Assembly (NCBI GenBank): GCA_039026235.1
Contig: JBCCMQ010000003.1
Coordinates: forward strand, 1 to 64,000
DNA length: 64,000 nt
Origin: JBCCMQ01 sp039026235
Lineage (GTDB): Bacteria; Pseudomonadota; Alphaproteobacteria; Rhodobacterales; Rhodobacteraceae
Reading direction: 5' to 3'
The notes under the pieces were generated by a model. It worked only from the letters and a program-made list of their open reading frames with translations, had not been told where the DNA came from and made no database searches. Shown one piece after another: positions 34,865-43,815 of this stretch. Both the position numbers and the translations under genes were made by a program. Every line of letters starts with the position of its first letter. The first letter of the stretch is position 1.

Positions 34865-35625
34865 AGAATCTTTCCAGCGAGGTAGCTGGCTGCACGCGCG
34901 CTGGCGGGTCGCTCAAAAAAGGTGTGTGCCGCGGGTGCATGCTCGACCACTTTGCCACGATCCATGAAGACGACCTGTTCCGCGATGCGTTCTGCCTGAA
35001 AACGGTCGTGTGTCACCCAAACCACTCGCGTGCCGGTGGCCGATGCGTTTTGCACCACTTTCTCAACCGTTAGGGTAGAAGCCGGGTCCAGATTGGCCGT
35101 CGGTTCGTCCAAAAGCAGGACCTCAGGCGCAGTTGCAAGTGCGCGCGCCAAAGACAGCCGCTGTTTTTCGCCCCCCGACAGCGAATGGGCCGGTTGCGCC
35201 GCCTTGTCCGCCAGGCCCACTCTGTCCAGAAACTCGATTGCGGCGTGGCGCGCGCGCAGGCGCGGGGCGCCCAGTACGAATTCAATGTTGGCGCGGGCGC
35301 TTCTGCGCAGAAGAACAGGTTTCTGAAAGACCATTGCCTGGCGAAGGCGAATTCGGTCGCTCATCGGCTGTCCGTTCCAGCGGATGGTGCCAGCATCGGG
35401 TTGGATCAGACCATGGATCAGCCTCAGGAACAGGCTCTTGCCGGCGCCGTTCGGGCCCATAATCACGGCCAGCCCTGTGTGTCGGATGTTTAGGCCAAGG
35501 TCTGATATGACCTGCTTGCTGCCGCGACTGAGGCAAAGACCGCTGACCTCAAGCGTAGTGGATTGTTGAGCCGCAGTGTCATCGACATCGCCCACCAGCC
35601 GAATGGAAGGGCGCGCCTTAAACAT
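34858..35625 (-). CDS. tupC: Tungstate ABC transporter, ATPase
   Basis: About 255 aa ABC ATPase. Walker A IMGPNGAGKSLFLRL, Q-loop MVFQKPVLLRRS, signature SLSGGEKQRLSLARAL, Walker B VLLLDEPTANLDP and H-loop WVTHDRFQAERIAEQVVFM. The FQKP instead of the common FQDP form is typical of TupC/ModC-like ATPases. It is a stand-alone ATPase without the C-terminal MOP regulatory domain of ModC. Start ATG 35625 overlaps the tupB stop (ATGTTTAA), so it is co-translated. Confidence 0.9.
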   Translation of the reverse strand: MFKARPSIRLVGDVDDTAAQQSTTLEVSGLCLSRGSKQVISDLGLNIRHTGLAVIMGPNGAGKSLFLRLIHGLIQPDAGTIRWNGQPMSDRIRLRQAMVFQKPVLLRRSARANIEFVLGAPRLRARHAAIEFLDRVGLADKAAQPAHSLSGGEKQRLSLARALATAPEVLLLDEPTANLDPASTLTVEKVVQNASATGTRVVWVTHDRFQAERIAEQVVFMDRGKVVEHAPAAHTFFERPASARAASYLAGKILC

Positions 35626-36334
35626 GACTGGCCCGGTAGGTGGTTTCACGCAGGCCCTGCACGGCTGCGTTCAATACCAGTGCAAGCGTCAAAAGAACGA
35701 TGCCCAAAGCCATGGCCAAAGGCAGATCGCCGCGTGATGTCTCAAGTGCGATCGCCGTCGTCATAACGCGGGTCAGGTTATCGATATTGCCTCCGACGAT
35801 CATGACGGCGCCCACCTCAGCGATGGCACGTCCCAAGCCAGCAAGGGCGACTGTAACAAGGGCAAAGCGGCCTTCCCAAAGGATGGCTTGGACGGTTTCC
35901 CTGGAAGTCAGCGAAAGTGAACGGAACTGTTCGTCGTATTCGAGATGCAGATCCTCAAGGACCTGCCGCGACATGGCTGCGACGATAGGCAGGATCAGAA
36001 GTGTCTGAGCAATAATCATTGCCGTCGGGGTATAGAGCAGACCAAGAAAGCCCAGCGGACCCGACCGAGACAGGTAAAGATAGACGACCAAACCAACGAC
36101 AACTGGCGGAAGACCCATCAGCGAATTCAGGGCTGCTATGACAATCGACCGACCAGTAAAGCGCTTTACCGCCAGAAGACCGCCAATCAGAAAGCCAAGA
36201 AAGCAGGCGACCGCTGTTGCCGTGATACTGACGCGCAACGACAGCGCGACGGCGGAGTACAGCGCTTCGTCGCCGGTGAAGACAAGTTTAAAGGCTAGGC
36301 CAAGTGCCTCTGAGAAGGGCGTCACGATTTCCAC
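35618..36334 (-). CDS. tupB: Tungstate ABC transporter, permease
   Basis: Inner-membrane permease of about 238 aa with five or six helices. Characteristic parts: NSLMGLPPVVVGLVVYLYLSRSGPLG near residue 70, ILPIVAAMSRQVLEDL, and the loop AEVGAVMIVGGNIDNLTRVMTTAIALE, conserved in TupB. Start is uncertain: GTG 36334 has AGGA 4 nt upstream and is chosen; TTG 36346 has no clear ribosome-binding site and would add four residues. It is the first gene of tupB-tupC-tupA. The 3' end overlaps tupC. Confidence 0.9.
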   Translation of the reverse strand: MEIVTPFSEALGLAFKLVFTGDEALYSAVALSLRVSITATAVACFLGFLIGGLLAVKRFTGRSIVIAALNSLMGLPPVVVGLVVYLYLSRSGPLGFLGLLYTPTAMIIAQTLLILPIVAAMSRQVLEDLHLEYDEQFRSLSLTSRETVQAILWEGRFALVTVALAGLGRAIAEVGAVMIVGGNIDNLTRVMTTAIALETSRGDLPLAMALGIVLLTLALVLNAAVQGLRETTYRASHV

Positions 36335-36415
36335 CGATCCTGACAACGGAAGAAATCTAACCTTTCACCTTTGCAGGCACAATTGCCGATATCAGCTGTG
36401 CCGCCGCGCGGTAAA

Positions 36416-38575
36416 CTAGATTACGATCTCGTTTGAAACGGTGACGGTGCGGACACCACTTTCGTTCGTGGCAATGAGTGCCAGCGACACCGCACCACCG
36501 ACACCGCCGACATCGAAACGCGTAAGAAAGCGATCGGGTGCGCCAACAGCAACGCCGTCCACACGCCATTCCCATTCGACTTGATACGGCTCAAAATCCT
36601 GGGACCAGTCACCGAATGAAACCATGGCGAATGGCTGGGCCTCACCCGCCACGCTGGGGACTGAAGCAATGGTGGGTGGCGTGGTGTTGATCGGTGCTGA
36701 GCGGTCGATCACAGTGGTTGTGCCCGTTTGATGCGCCCCAATACTCGTTGCCTGCCCCCTGAAATGGCCGGAGAAGTCTTTGGGCAAAGAGTTGTTGGCA
36801 GCAATCCCGCCAATAGCGGCGGATCCCGTCACAGGGCGGAAATTTTCACCCGGAGATAGTGGCGTGTGGTCCGTAAACTCGCTGGCATTAGGATGGTTTG
36901 GAACAGAAACGAGATTGTGCTCTTCCATCCAATTCTGACCGGGCCAAGGCGCCATGGAAATCAAGATTACTGGGACAAGGCCGCCGGAGTCCGCCGTTCT
37001 GTCGGACACGATAGTGTTGTTGCGAACCACAACGGGATTGGTTGCTCCTGCCCCTGTCGGCGCGCCGCCGGGGTAGACAGCAATCGCATAGTCGCCGCCA
37101 TAGCCACTGTCGATGTTCGGCAGATAGACGACATTGTTCTGAACATAGAGGCCACCGAGTTGCACCGCCAAAAGGGCGTTGGCTTGGGAAATGTGGTTAT
37201 AGCGATTGCCCTCGACCACCATTATCCCATCAGAAGCGCTGGAGCTATTGTTGCCGGAAGGGTTGGTGCAGCCGTGCGTCAACAATGGCGCGCCGGCGCA
37301 GCGGTTCCGCAGGATGCCGCCGAGAAACGTCGCTTGCCCGAATTCGGCGTCGTAGAGATTGCGAATGATCGGCTGCACGGCAGTCTGGCCAAAGCCGCCG
37401 GACCAGCCGGTTGTGCTGGCCAGGTCGCAGTCTGTCACCCCGACATGCTTGACGCCGTGCATTCTGAGCGGGCCGTGATCGGGTAGGTTCGGATCGCTTG
37501 GCGCGGTCTTTCCGTCGCCGCGCGTGGCAAGGGGCGATTGTTTGGTCTCATTGCCCTGCCAGACAAAGGCGCCGTATCGGGCAAAGCAAGTTGCCCCGAA
37601 GTTAGCGAAATCGTTCACCTTGCAACCGGTCACGGCAATGCTGGCGTCATCGTTAGGCCAGCTTTCGCCGATAAAGCCGCCCAAACCAACGGCGTCACAG
37701 TTGTGCGCCGAGAAGTGCAGGCTGGCAGAGGTGACGCCGCTGTCCATGATAAAAGCTTGCACCCGGCCCGCCTCGAACTCGCCGGTTATCGGGCTGTACC
37801 GCCCGTCGAAGTTCACGCTATCAACCGCAAGGCGCACCCTACCGTTGAGGGTGACGGTGCCGGGCTTGCAACGGAACAAGCTGACCTCGGCGCCGTTGTC
37901 GGCATAGTTCGGACGCAGAACCGGCCGCGCCCCGGTCCCGAACGCGGAATGTACCCAGATGCTCGGCGCCCAACGAAAGTCGCCACCAGTGAAGGCAAGA
38001 TCAAAGACCTCACCCCGCCGCCAGTGAAAGCGGGCATTGTTGCCGGATGCGCCTTCATATGTCTCAAGCTCAGTCAGGCTATCCACGTGGACAACGGCGC
38101 CACCCTCGGCGGGTGCACCGGTAAAGTTGCCTGCAAACGAAATGTAAAGATCGACGTCCCATGTCACGGCGGCCGGGTCGGTAATATCAACGCTGATCGA
38201 TCCGCTGGCCCGGATAGTCCCCCCGGCGCCATAGACCGAATAAGATACCGACTTCGACCCCGGCGTAGCCCACGCATGGGCGACGACTGGGCCGACCCCG
38301 GTTGACGCGTCGTTTACATCCAGCGCGTTCAGCGCGCCGGACGCATAGGTTGCGCCTGCGTCGTCAAAATCCCAGATGATAAAGTCGGTGTCCGGATCAT
38401 AGCCCTCAAGCACGAAGGTGATGTTTTCGCTGACAAGAATGGCACCCGCGCCCGTGACCGTGGCGGGAAACGTGGTCAGCGTGTAGTTGCCCTGGTTCGC
38501 CCCGCCAAAGGCCGCGCCCTGGGCGAAGAGGATTTCTGTTCCGGCGCCGACGCCGGATAGGATCATTTGGGTCAT
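36416..38575 (-). CDS. Large surface-type protein: PKD-like, right-handed beta-helix, Ig-like ends
   Basis: About 719 aa. N-terminal region (residues about 45-120) has an Ig/PKD-like stretch with FIIWDFDDAGATYASG. The middle (about 150-600) shows the repeating hydrophobic/Asn/Gly pattern of a right-handed parallel beta-helix (pectate-lyase-like fold), with short strands separated by turns such as MDSGVTSASLHFSAHNCDAVG. The C-terminus has another Ig-like domain (FEPYQVEWEWRVDGVAVG). No signal peptide or catalytic lyase triad is obvious. The ATG at 38575 overlaps the upstream stop as ATGA. It is the last gene of a coupled three-gene cassette. It could be a fibre or tailspike-like sugar-binding protein; function is inferred. 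Confidence 0.7.
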   Translation of the reverse strand: MTQMILSGVGAGTEILFAQGAAFGGANQGNYTLTTFPATVTGAGAILVSENITFVLEGYDPDTDFIIWDFDDAGATYASGALNALDVNDASTGVGPVVAHAWATPGSKSVSYSVYGAGGTIRASGSISVDITDPAAVTWDVDLYISFAGNFTGAPAEGGAVVHVDSLTELETYEGASGNNARFHWRRGEVFDLAFTGGDFRWAPSIWVHSAFGTGARPVLRPNYADNGAEVSLFRCKPGTVTLNGRVRLAVDSVNFDGRYSPITGEFEAGRVQAFIMDSGVTSASLHFSAHNCDAVGLGGFIGESWPNDDASIAVTGCKVNDFANFGATCFARYGAFVWQGNETKQSPLATRGDGKTAPSDPNLPDHGPLRMHGVKHVGVTDCDLASTTGWSGGFGQTAVQPIIRNLYDAEFGQATFLGGILRNRCAGAPLLTHGCTNPSGNNSSSASDGIMVVEGNRYNHISQANALLAVQLGGLYVQNNVVYLPNIDSGYGGDYAIAVYPGGAPTGAGATNPVVVRNNTIVSDRTADSGGLVPVILISMAPWPGQNWMEEHNLVSVPNHPNASEFTDHTPLSPGENFRPVTGSAAIGGIAANNSLPKDFSGHFRGQATSIGAHQTGTTTVIDRSAPINTTPPTIASVPSVAGEAQPFAMVSFGDWSQDFEPYQVEWEWRVDGVAVGAPDRFLTRFDVGGVGGAVSLALIATNESGVRTVTVSNEIVI

Positions 38576-40152
38576 AGATTGCCACACGCAAAATTGTCGA
38601 TGGTAGACGAAGGATCACCGGGGCGGTCTGTGTAAAAGCGAAGGCCCGCGACGCCGGATATCTCGTCACTGTCCGTTGTCGTCACGACCAGACTGCCGTT
38701 CACATAGGCATTGACCGTTGTACCTTTCGCCTCAAACCTGATGCGCTCGTTGCCTGTCAGGCTATGTGAAAATGTTTGCAGGGTAGCCCCATTTTTGAAG
38801 ATCTGTCCGTCGCCGTTGGAAACGAACTGGACGGCATAGTACTCTGTGTCACTGCTGATCCTGAGATAAAGCTGGAACAGGTTGATCCCGAGTGTCGGAT
38901 TGCCAAAGCTGACGAAATCGCACTCGACATACTGATTGCTTGCTAAGGATATGCCGCTGACCTTTGCGCCGTCCTTAAAGAAATTCGCGCCACTACTGAC
39001 AAGCGTCAATTGATTGCCCAGTACTTCGACGCTGCCTGTTGTGGAAGACCGGTGCGCTTCCCAATTGGCAGAGGTGATCAGCGTTTCGTCGGCCCGGTTG
39101 AAGTCGTCTGCAAACGCGAATGAGGAAGCGACCGGCAAGCTGGCGCTGTCCATGGTTATGGATCCCGCCTGCTCCCGCGCGAATACAATCGATTGCTCGG
39201 AGCCAGTGAGAATGTACGGGTTCGCATCCGCTTGTATCGAGCCGGACTGGTCGAACCAATCCCGCACGATCGTCGGAGCGCTTTGGCCGGATCCGTAAAT
39301 CCAGAAACCCGGTTCCGCGACGCGTACTTCATCGCCCGCCTCCAGAACACCGATGTCTCCACCATCAACGGCAATACTTAATTCCGGCAGTTTAATGGGT
39401 GCAGCATCACCTGGGTTCAGGGCGGCAAAAAGGGAAGCGTCGATAGGATTGCCGAAGACGTCCTGGTTGTAGGCATTTCCGTCGACGATCAGGCTAAGCG
39501 TTTCCTCAGTATCGCCGCCATAGGTCAGAGCAAAAGTTCCGTCACCAAAGTCGAAAACCGCTAGATCAAGCGTCTCGATCTCAAGGGTGTTTTCAGCAAA
39601 ACCCCCAGAGTTGGTTGCGCGCACGATCAAGCTCCGATCTGCCGCCTCAGTCGGTGTTCCAGTGACGATACCGGCAGGTGACAGATTAAGCCCTGTCGGC
39701 AGCGGGTCCGAGGTGGGCGACAGGGTGATGGTCAGATTGTCTCCGGCAAATGCGGAAGACAGGTCATTCGGCGGAATCGCGACGGCGACTGTGTATTCCC
39801 GGTCAGCCAGCGGCCCTGTAGTGTGCGGTTGTTCGAAACGAACCGGTACGCTGATTTCATACGTTTGTCCGCCGGCCACTGCCTCTAGGTAGAGCATTCC
39901 GCCATCGGCCAAAGCGATATCCGTCGGCGTAGGACCTGTTCCAAATTCCTGTCCGCCTTCAGTATATCCCCACCGGTAAGAAGAAATGGGCGTCGCATCA
40001 GACATCTGAGCGCTTAGGCTCGTCGCCGAATTCGGACGTGCTTCGCCTCCGATCAGACCCAGGATCTGAAGCGTCGCCGAGACGGCACTCGCTGACCAGT
40101 CTGGCCGTGCCTGCAGACTGACCAGCAGTCTCCGGTTTAGAGACAGGCTCAT
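38572..40152 (-). CDS. Surface-type protein: Ig-like repeats and C-terminal lectin/LamG-like domain
   Basis: About 526 aa. Residues around 145-180 carry the putative-Ig signature LPTGLNLSPAGIVTGTPTEA (He_PIG type, seen in bacterial surface proteins). The C-terminal 180 residues (FADDFNRADETLITSANWEA, through RIRFEAKGTTVNAYVNGSL to the end) match a concanavalin-like/LamG jelly-roll, often a carbohydrate-binding module. No signal peptide is seen, which is unusual for a surface protein but normal for phage-type fibres. The ATG at 40152 overlaps the 77-aa gene stop (TAATG); a longer upstream reading overlaps that gene and is rejected. Confidence 0.7.
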   Translation of the reverse strand: MSLSLNRRLLVSLQARPDWSASAVSATLQILGLIGGEARPNSATSLSAQMSDATPISSYRWGYTEGGQEFGTGPTPTDIALADGGMLYLEAVAGGQTYEISVPVRFEQPHTTGPLADREYTVAVAIPPNDLSSAFAGDNLTITLSPTSDPLPTGLNLSPAGIVTGTPTEAADRSLIVRATNSGGFAENTLEIETLDLAVFDFGDGTFALTYGGDTEETLSLIVDGNAYNQDVFGNPIDASLFAALNPGDAAPIKLPELSIAVDGGDIGVLEAGDEVRVAEPGFWIYGSGQSAPTIVRDWFDQSGSIQADANPYILTGSEQSIVFAREQAGSITMDSASLPVASSFAFADDFNRADETLITSANWEAHRSSTTGSVEVLGNQLTLVSSGANFFKDGAKVSGISLASNQYVECDFVSFGNPTLGINLFQLYLRISSDTEYYAVQFVSNGDGQIFKNGATLQTFSHSLTGNERIRFEAKGTTVNAYVNGSLVVTTTDSDEISGVAGLRFYTDRPGDPSSTIDNFACGNL

Positions 40153-40385
40153 TATACGGCCTCGTGGGCAATCCGTGCAGCAGTTCCGCCCTCTTTGCGC
40201 ACGCGGACGGAAAGACCTGCACGAACATGGACAGCTTGGCCCTCGGTCAGCGAGATCCCGTCGTTGGCGCTGGGCGAAGCGGAAGTGGTCAGAAACACGC
40301 TTCCAAAGCGAGTTTGCCAAATTTCGTCCGTTGCGAGCACGACGGGCGAGGACCAAGTATTTTCAATTGAGTCAATGATTGCCAT
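40152..40385 (-). CDS. 77-aa small all-beta protein, first gene of surface cassette
   Basis: 77 aa, AAGGA about 9 nt before the ATG at 40385. Sequence order: a short lead (MAIIDSIENTWSSPVVLATD), a Trp-Gln-x-Arg stretch, then alternating strands GSVFLTT, GQAVHVRAGLSVRVRKEGG and a short end. Alternating polar/hydrophobic strands suggest an all-beta fold, like small phage head-decoration or spike-base proteins. It does not show the ATGTTATG motif of the spike-base protein at 62858, so homology is unproven. It is translationally coupled to the Ig/lectin gene. I do not recognise a named family. Confidence 0.65.
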   Translation of the reverse strand: MAIIDSIENTWSSPVVLATDEIWQTRFGSVFLTTSASPSANDGISLTEGQAVHVRAGLSVRVRKEGGTAARIAHEAV

Positions 40386-41463
40386 TTTGGGTGTCCTTCG
40401 CCATTCAGTAAGTTCATATGCAGATCAAGCAATTGGCCGATCAATTACCTTTGCCTGAAACCTGTCATAGGCCCTTTAACATCCCTTTTCGGCAGCGAAC
40501 GTTGCGTGTAAATGCTCCGAGTTGAGGCACTTTTTTTCCAGTGATTTTCATCGGTTGAGCGTAGTAAAGTGAGGACCAAGATCGTTCAGGAAACTGATCG
40601 CCCGCAAACTGACTGTTTTATTATCGCCTCTGATTTTTCATTGCAAAGTCAGGGCAGACTGTCCTTGCGGCCCCAGCATGGTCTGCTACCGGGTGGCAAA
40701 ATTGAACCCGTTCAGGCATCCCGAGGCTTTTTCAAACCTACCACAACTTCCAAGCGGTGGCTGATACCATTCGCCCTTTATGGGGAATACTTGTTCTCAG
40801 CGGCTATGTGCATTGTGGCCGAAGTCGATGGCGACCGGAAGGCAAAACCAGTGGAAAGCCACGTGGATTTTCAGACGCTTGACTTGGAGCCTTGCGGAAA
40901 CAAGCTGCACCGCCACCTTATGTGAGTGCTTGAGGTTTGACGTAGGCGGACCCGACGCTCCGCAAAAAGATCGCAAGAGGGTCCGCGCCCAACTTCCAGA
41001 AACGCACGTGTCTACATTTGAAGATGTGTCGCCCGAACCATCGCTTCCTGTTCCAGCAGATGCTTCATTTCACCGGTCACCGCAGTAGGACAGGATTGCG
41101 GATCTCTATGCTTATGGCGAAGGCTTGTTGCGTCCAAAGATTGGAAGCCACAGCGTATCGAACTCCGATTTTATCGAAGCCGTGTTGCATACCAGTGCGG
41201 AAGAGATAAAGGGGTACCTCTCTGAGGTTGGCGGTTCATCAGCTTGGCGCAGCGGGTCGGTCAATTACTCCAAGTGGAGGATGCCAAAAGGCGCAAGATG
41301 CTGGCCGCGGCCTACTGAAGAGCGGGTTTTTATAAATGGCACGATGCAGTCGACCAACTTGAGGCCGCGTTGAGTGGGTAAGGCGGAAGATGTCCGACGG
41401 TCGCAAATCTCGCTGGATCATGTTAACTGCAGTGGGCGGTGAAGTGCCGCGAGAGTTCTTGCG
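40386..41463. other. Decayed-looking spacer between surface cassette and polysaccharide island
   Basis: About 1.08 kb with only fragmentary reading frames in several frames (for example 40569-40925 and 41018-41373, plus strand) that lack ribosome-binding sites and recognisable domains. A readable stretch near 41091-41370 begins DRIADLYAYGEGLLRPKIG and looks protein-like but has no start codon, suggesting a gene remnant. The left part must contain the promoter of the 77-aa gene and the right part that of the WecG-type gene. No tRNA, IS end or repeat was recognised. Confidence 0.4.
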
Positions 41464-42240
41464 ATGACTATGACATGGCACCCAGAAGACGCAAAATCCC
41501 CAATGGGTGCAGTTCAGGTCACAGTAACCGACAGCAGCGCGCTGCTTGCGTCCATCTCAGACTGCCTTGCCAAGGGGATGGGATTTAGTGTTGCAACCAT
41601 GAACCTCTTTCATGTGGTCTACTTGGGTCGGTCTGCTGCTTTTCGGAGTGCTTACGCCAGCCAGACATTCGTGACTGCGGATGGCAGACCCGTGGTATGG
41701 CTTTGCAGGTTAGCGGGGCAAGACGTCAGGTTGGCGGCCGGCTCTGATCTCTTAGACCCAATCATGGCTCTGGCGGCTGAGACCGACACCCCCGTCGCAC
41801 TTCTCGGGGCGACCGAACACACTCTCGCGATGGCAGCGACTCAGCTTTGCGCCAGACACCCTAAGCTTTCGGTTGTGGCCCAAATCGCTCCCACGATGGA
41901 CTTGGACCCCGATGGACCGGAAATGGTTGAGCTTACCGATCGTATCCAAGCAAGTGGGGCGCGAATTTGCGTTCTCGCACTCGGCACCCCGCGACAGGAG
42001 ATCTTCGCGGCCAAAGCGGCGCAGACGGCGGAAGGCATCGGTTTCTTATGTTTTGGTGCCGCTTTGGACTTTATCGCAGGGACGCAAGTGCGGGCTCCGG
42101 CGGGTTTTCGGGCTGTAGGTGCAGAGTGGCTGTGGCGCCTGGCAAGGGATCCGCGTCGTATGGCAGGACGTTATGCGGCTTGTCTCGCCGTTCTTCCGCG
42201 CCTTTTCGGAACGGCAATACTACACCGCTTAAGGACCTAG
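41464..42240 (+). CDS. WecG/TagA/CpsF-family glycosyltransferase
   Basis: 258 aa, GT26 family, which transfers an N-acetyl-mannosamine-type sugar to a lipid-linked acceptor in capsule, enterobacterial common antigen or teichoic acid synthesis. Motifs: ATMNLFHVVYLGR, TADGRPVVWLCRLAG (TADG(M/R)P family hallmark), LLGATEHTLAMA and ALGTPRQEIFAA (G-x-PxQE hallmark). The C-terminal EWLWRLARDPRRMAGRY is the typical membrane-association tail. Start is ATG 41464 (others at 41470 and 41503 are possible). It is 3 bp before the polymerase-like gene, so one operon. Confidence 0.9.
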   Translation: MTMTWHPEDAKSPMGAVQVTVTDSSALLASISDCLAKGMGFSVATMNLFHVVYLGRSAAFRSAYASQTFVTADGRPVVWLCRLAGQDVRLAAGSDLLDPIMALAAETDTPVALLGATEHTLAMAATQLCARHPKLSVVAQIAPTMDLDPDGPEMVELTDRIQASGARICVLALGTPRQEIFAAKAAQTAEGIGFLCFGAALDFIAGTQVRAPAGFRAVGAEWLWRLARDPRRMAGRYAACLAVLPRLFGTAILHRLRT

Positions 42241-42243
42241 TAG

Positions 42244-43815
42244 ATGTCGTTTACGGTTTACGCCGCCCTGCTTTTTTGGCCACTACTGGCGGTCCTGCTG
42301 TTTATGAGTTTCAGGCCTCCCACAGCAATCGCTGCCACAGTTATAGGCGGTTATCTGTTTCTACCCGAGAGAGGTGGCATTGATCTTCCCCTTCTTCCAG
42401 CCTTTGACAAGCTACTTATTCCGTCGCTCTCTGCCGCCATTCTTGCGTTGATTGTAACCGCGAACATCCGCGCGCCCGTTCCTCAACTGCCAGGATGGCT
42501 GCCCAAGCAAAAGCTGATCCTAGGCCTATTGATCCTAAGCGTTGCAGGCGCCTTTCTGACATCGCTGACCAACGGAGATCAGTTGGTCTATGGGTGGAGA
42601 GTCCTTCCAGGCCTAGGGCGATACGACGCGTTCTCTGCGGTCCTTGAAGTGCTTGTTCTGCTTCTGCCGTTTCTCTTGGCGCGTAAGTTTCTTGCGGATG
42701 AAGAGGGCCACAAGATCTTGCTCACAGTTCTTTGTGTGTTGGCCGTCATCTATGCGTTTCTGGCGCTTTACGAGGTCCGCATGTCGCCCCAGATCAATCG
42801 CATGGTCTATGGGTTTTTTCCGCATAGTTGGCGGCAACATGTGCGCGCTGGCGGCTATCGCCCGCTTGTTTTCTTGAACCATGGCATTTGGCTGGGTATC
42901 TTCTTTTGCTGCGCCCTACTCGGTACGATTGCCCTTCTAAAGCACCAATCCAAGCGGGTACTAGAGTTTGCTGCCGCAGCGGTCTTGCTGTGCATAACGA
43001 TTGTCTTGATGCGGTCGCTGGGCGCACTTCTGATAGCGATTGTACTGGCTCCGGCTGTATTACTACTCAACAGTCGCCTGCAGTTGTTTGTTGCAGCGGG
43101 CTTTAGCTCGGCGGTTCTCGTCTTTCCAATGCTAAGAAACCTTGGCTGGATTCCGTTGGATTGGTTCGTCAACATCGCTGAAAGGATATCGCTCACGCGT
43201 GCGCTATCGTTGAAGTTTCGCCTTTCAAGCGAAGACCTTCTGCTGGAGAAAGCCCAGGATCGTCCGCTTCTTGGATGGGGAGGTTGGGGCCGGTCCCTCG
43301 TTTTCGACGAAGCTGGGCGCAGTCAAGCTGTTACCGACGGTTATTGGGTGATCCTTTTCGGCGAAGGTGGATGGGTGAAGTATGTATCAATTTTTGGGGT
43401 CATGACGCTGCCCGTCATTCTTATGGCTTTTATGCTAAAGCGGAGTAAATTCAGTCTTTTGACGACAGGGCTGGCTTTGGCCCTGACAGCTAATCTGATC
43501 GATCTGATCCCCAACGCAACATTCACACCTATCACGCTCTTGATGGCCGGCGCATTGGCGGGCCATTTCGAGCTTTTATCGGCGAGGTCACCTTCCGTTC
43601 CAGAGGACGCGGTCACCGAAGAAGCTTCCCAAGCGCGCCGCTCGGTTCAATACCAGCGCGAACAAAAGCCGGAGGAACCCGATCAGGCTCGTTTGTCTCG
43701 ATCGTTACCGAAACGGGCAGATGAAAAGCCAGTCCAGCGTCAAGTCAATAATAAGCAACTGCGGCGCGGCGCGAGAAACCCTTACAGGCGGACCTTCGGC
43801 GGAGATGATGCCTGA
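42244..43815 (+). CDS. O-antigen ligase/polymerase-like membrane protein
   Basis: 523 aa with about ten to twelve helices, a large periplasmic loop (residues about 310-380), and a hydrophilic C-terminal tail. The loop contains DRPLLGWGGWGRSLV, the R-x-x-x-G-x-G feature of Wzy/WaaL O-antigen ligase-like proteins. It likely polymerises or ligates the exopolysaccharide repeat unit in the periplasm. The tail (about 80 residues, rich in Glu, Lys, Arg, Gln) is unusual for this family. ATG 42244 follows 3 bp after the WecG gene; the 3' end overlaps the next gene by 11 bp. Confidence 0.85.
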   Translation: MSFTVYAALLFWPLLAVLLFMSFRPPTAIAATVIGGYLFLPERGGIDLPLLPAFDKLLIPSLSAAILALIVTANIRAPVPQLPGWLPKQKLILGLLILSVAGAFLTSLTNGDQLVYGWRVLPGLGRYDAFSAVLEVLVLLLPFLLARKFLADEEGHKILLTVLCVLAVIYAFLALYEVRMSPQINRMVYGFFPHSWRQHVRAGGYRPLVFLNHGIWLGIFFCCALLGTIALLKHQSKRVLEFAAAAVLLCITIVLMRSLGALLIAIVLAPAVLLLNSRLQLFVAAGFSSAVLVFPMLRNLGWIPLDWFVNIAERISLTRALSLKFRLSSEDLLLEKAQDRPLLGWGGWGRSLVFDEAGRSQAVTDGYWVILFGEGGWVKYVSIFGVMTLPVILMAFMLKRSKFSLLTTGLALALTANLIDLIPNATFTPITLLMAGALAGHFELLSARSPSVPEDAVTEEASQARRSVQYQREQKPEEPDQARLSRSLPKRADEKPVQRQVNNKQLRRGARNPYRRTFGGDDA

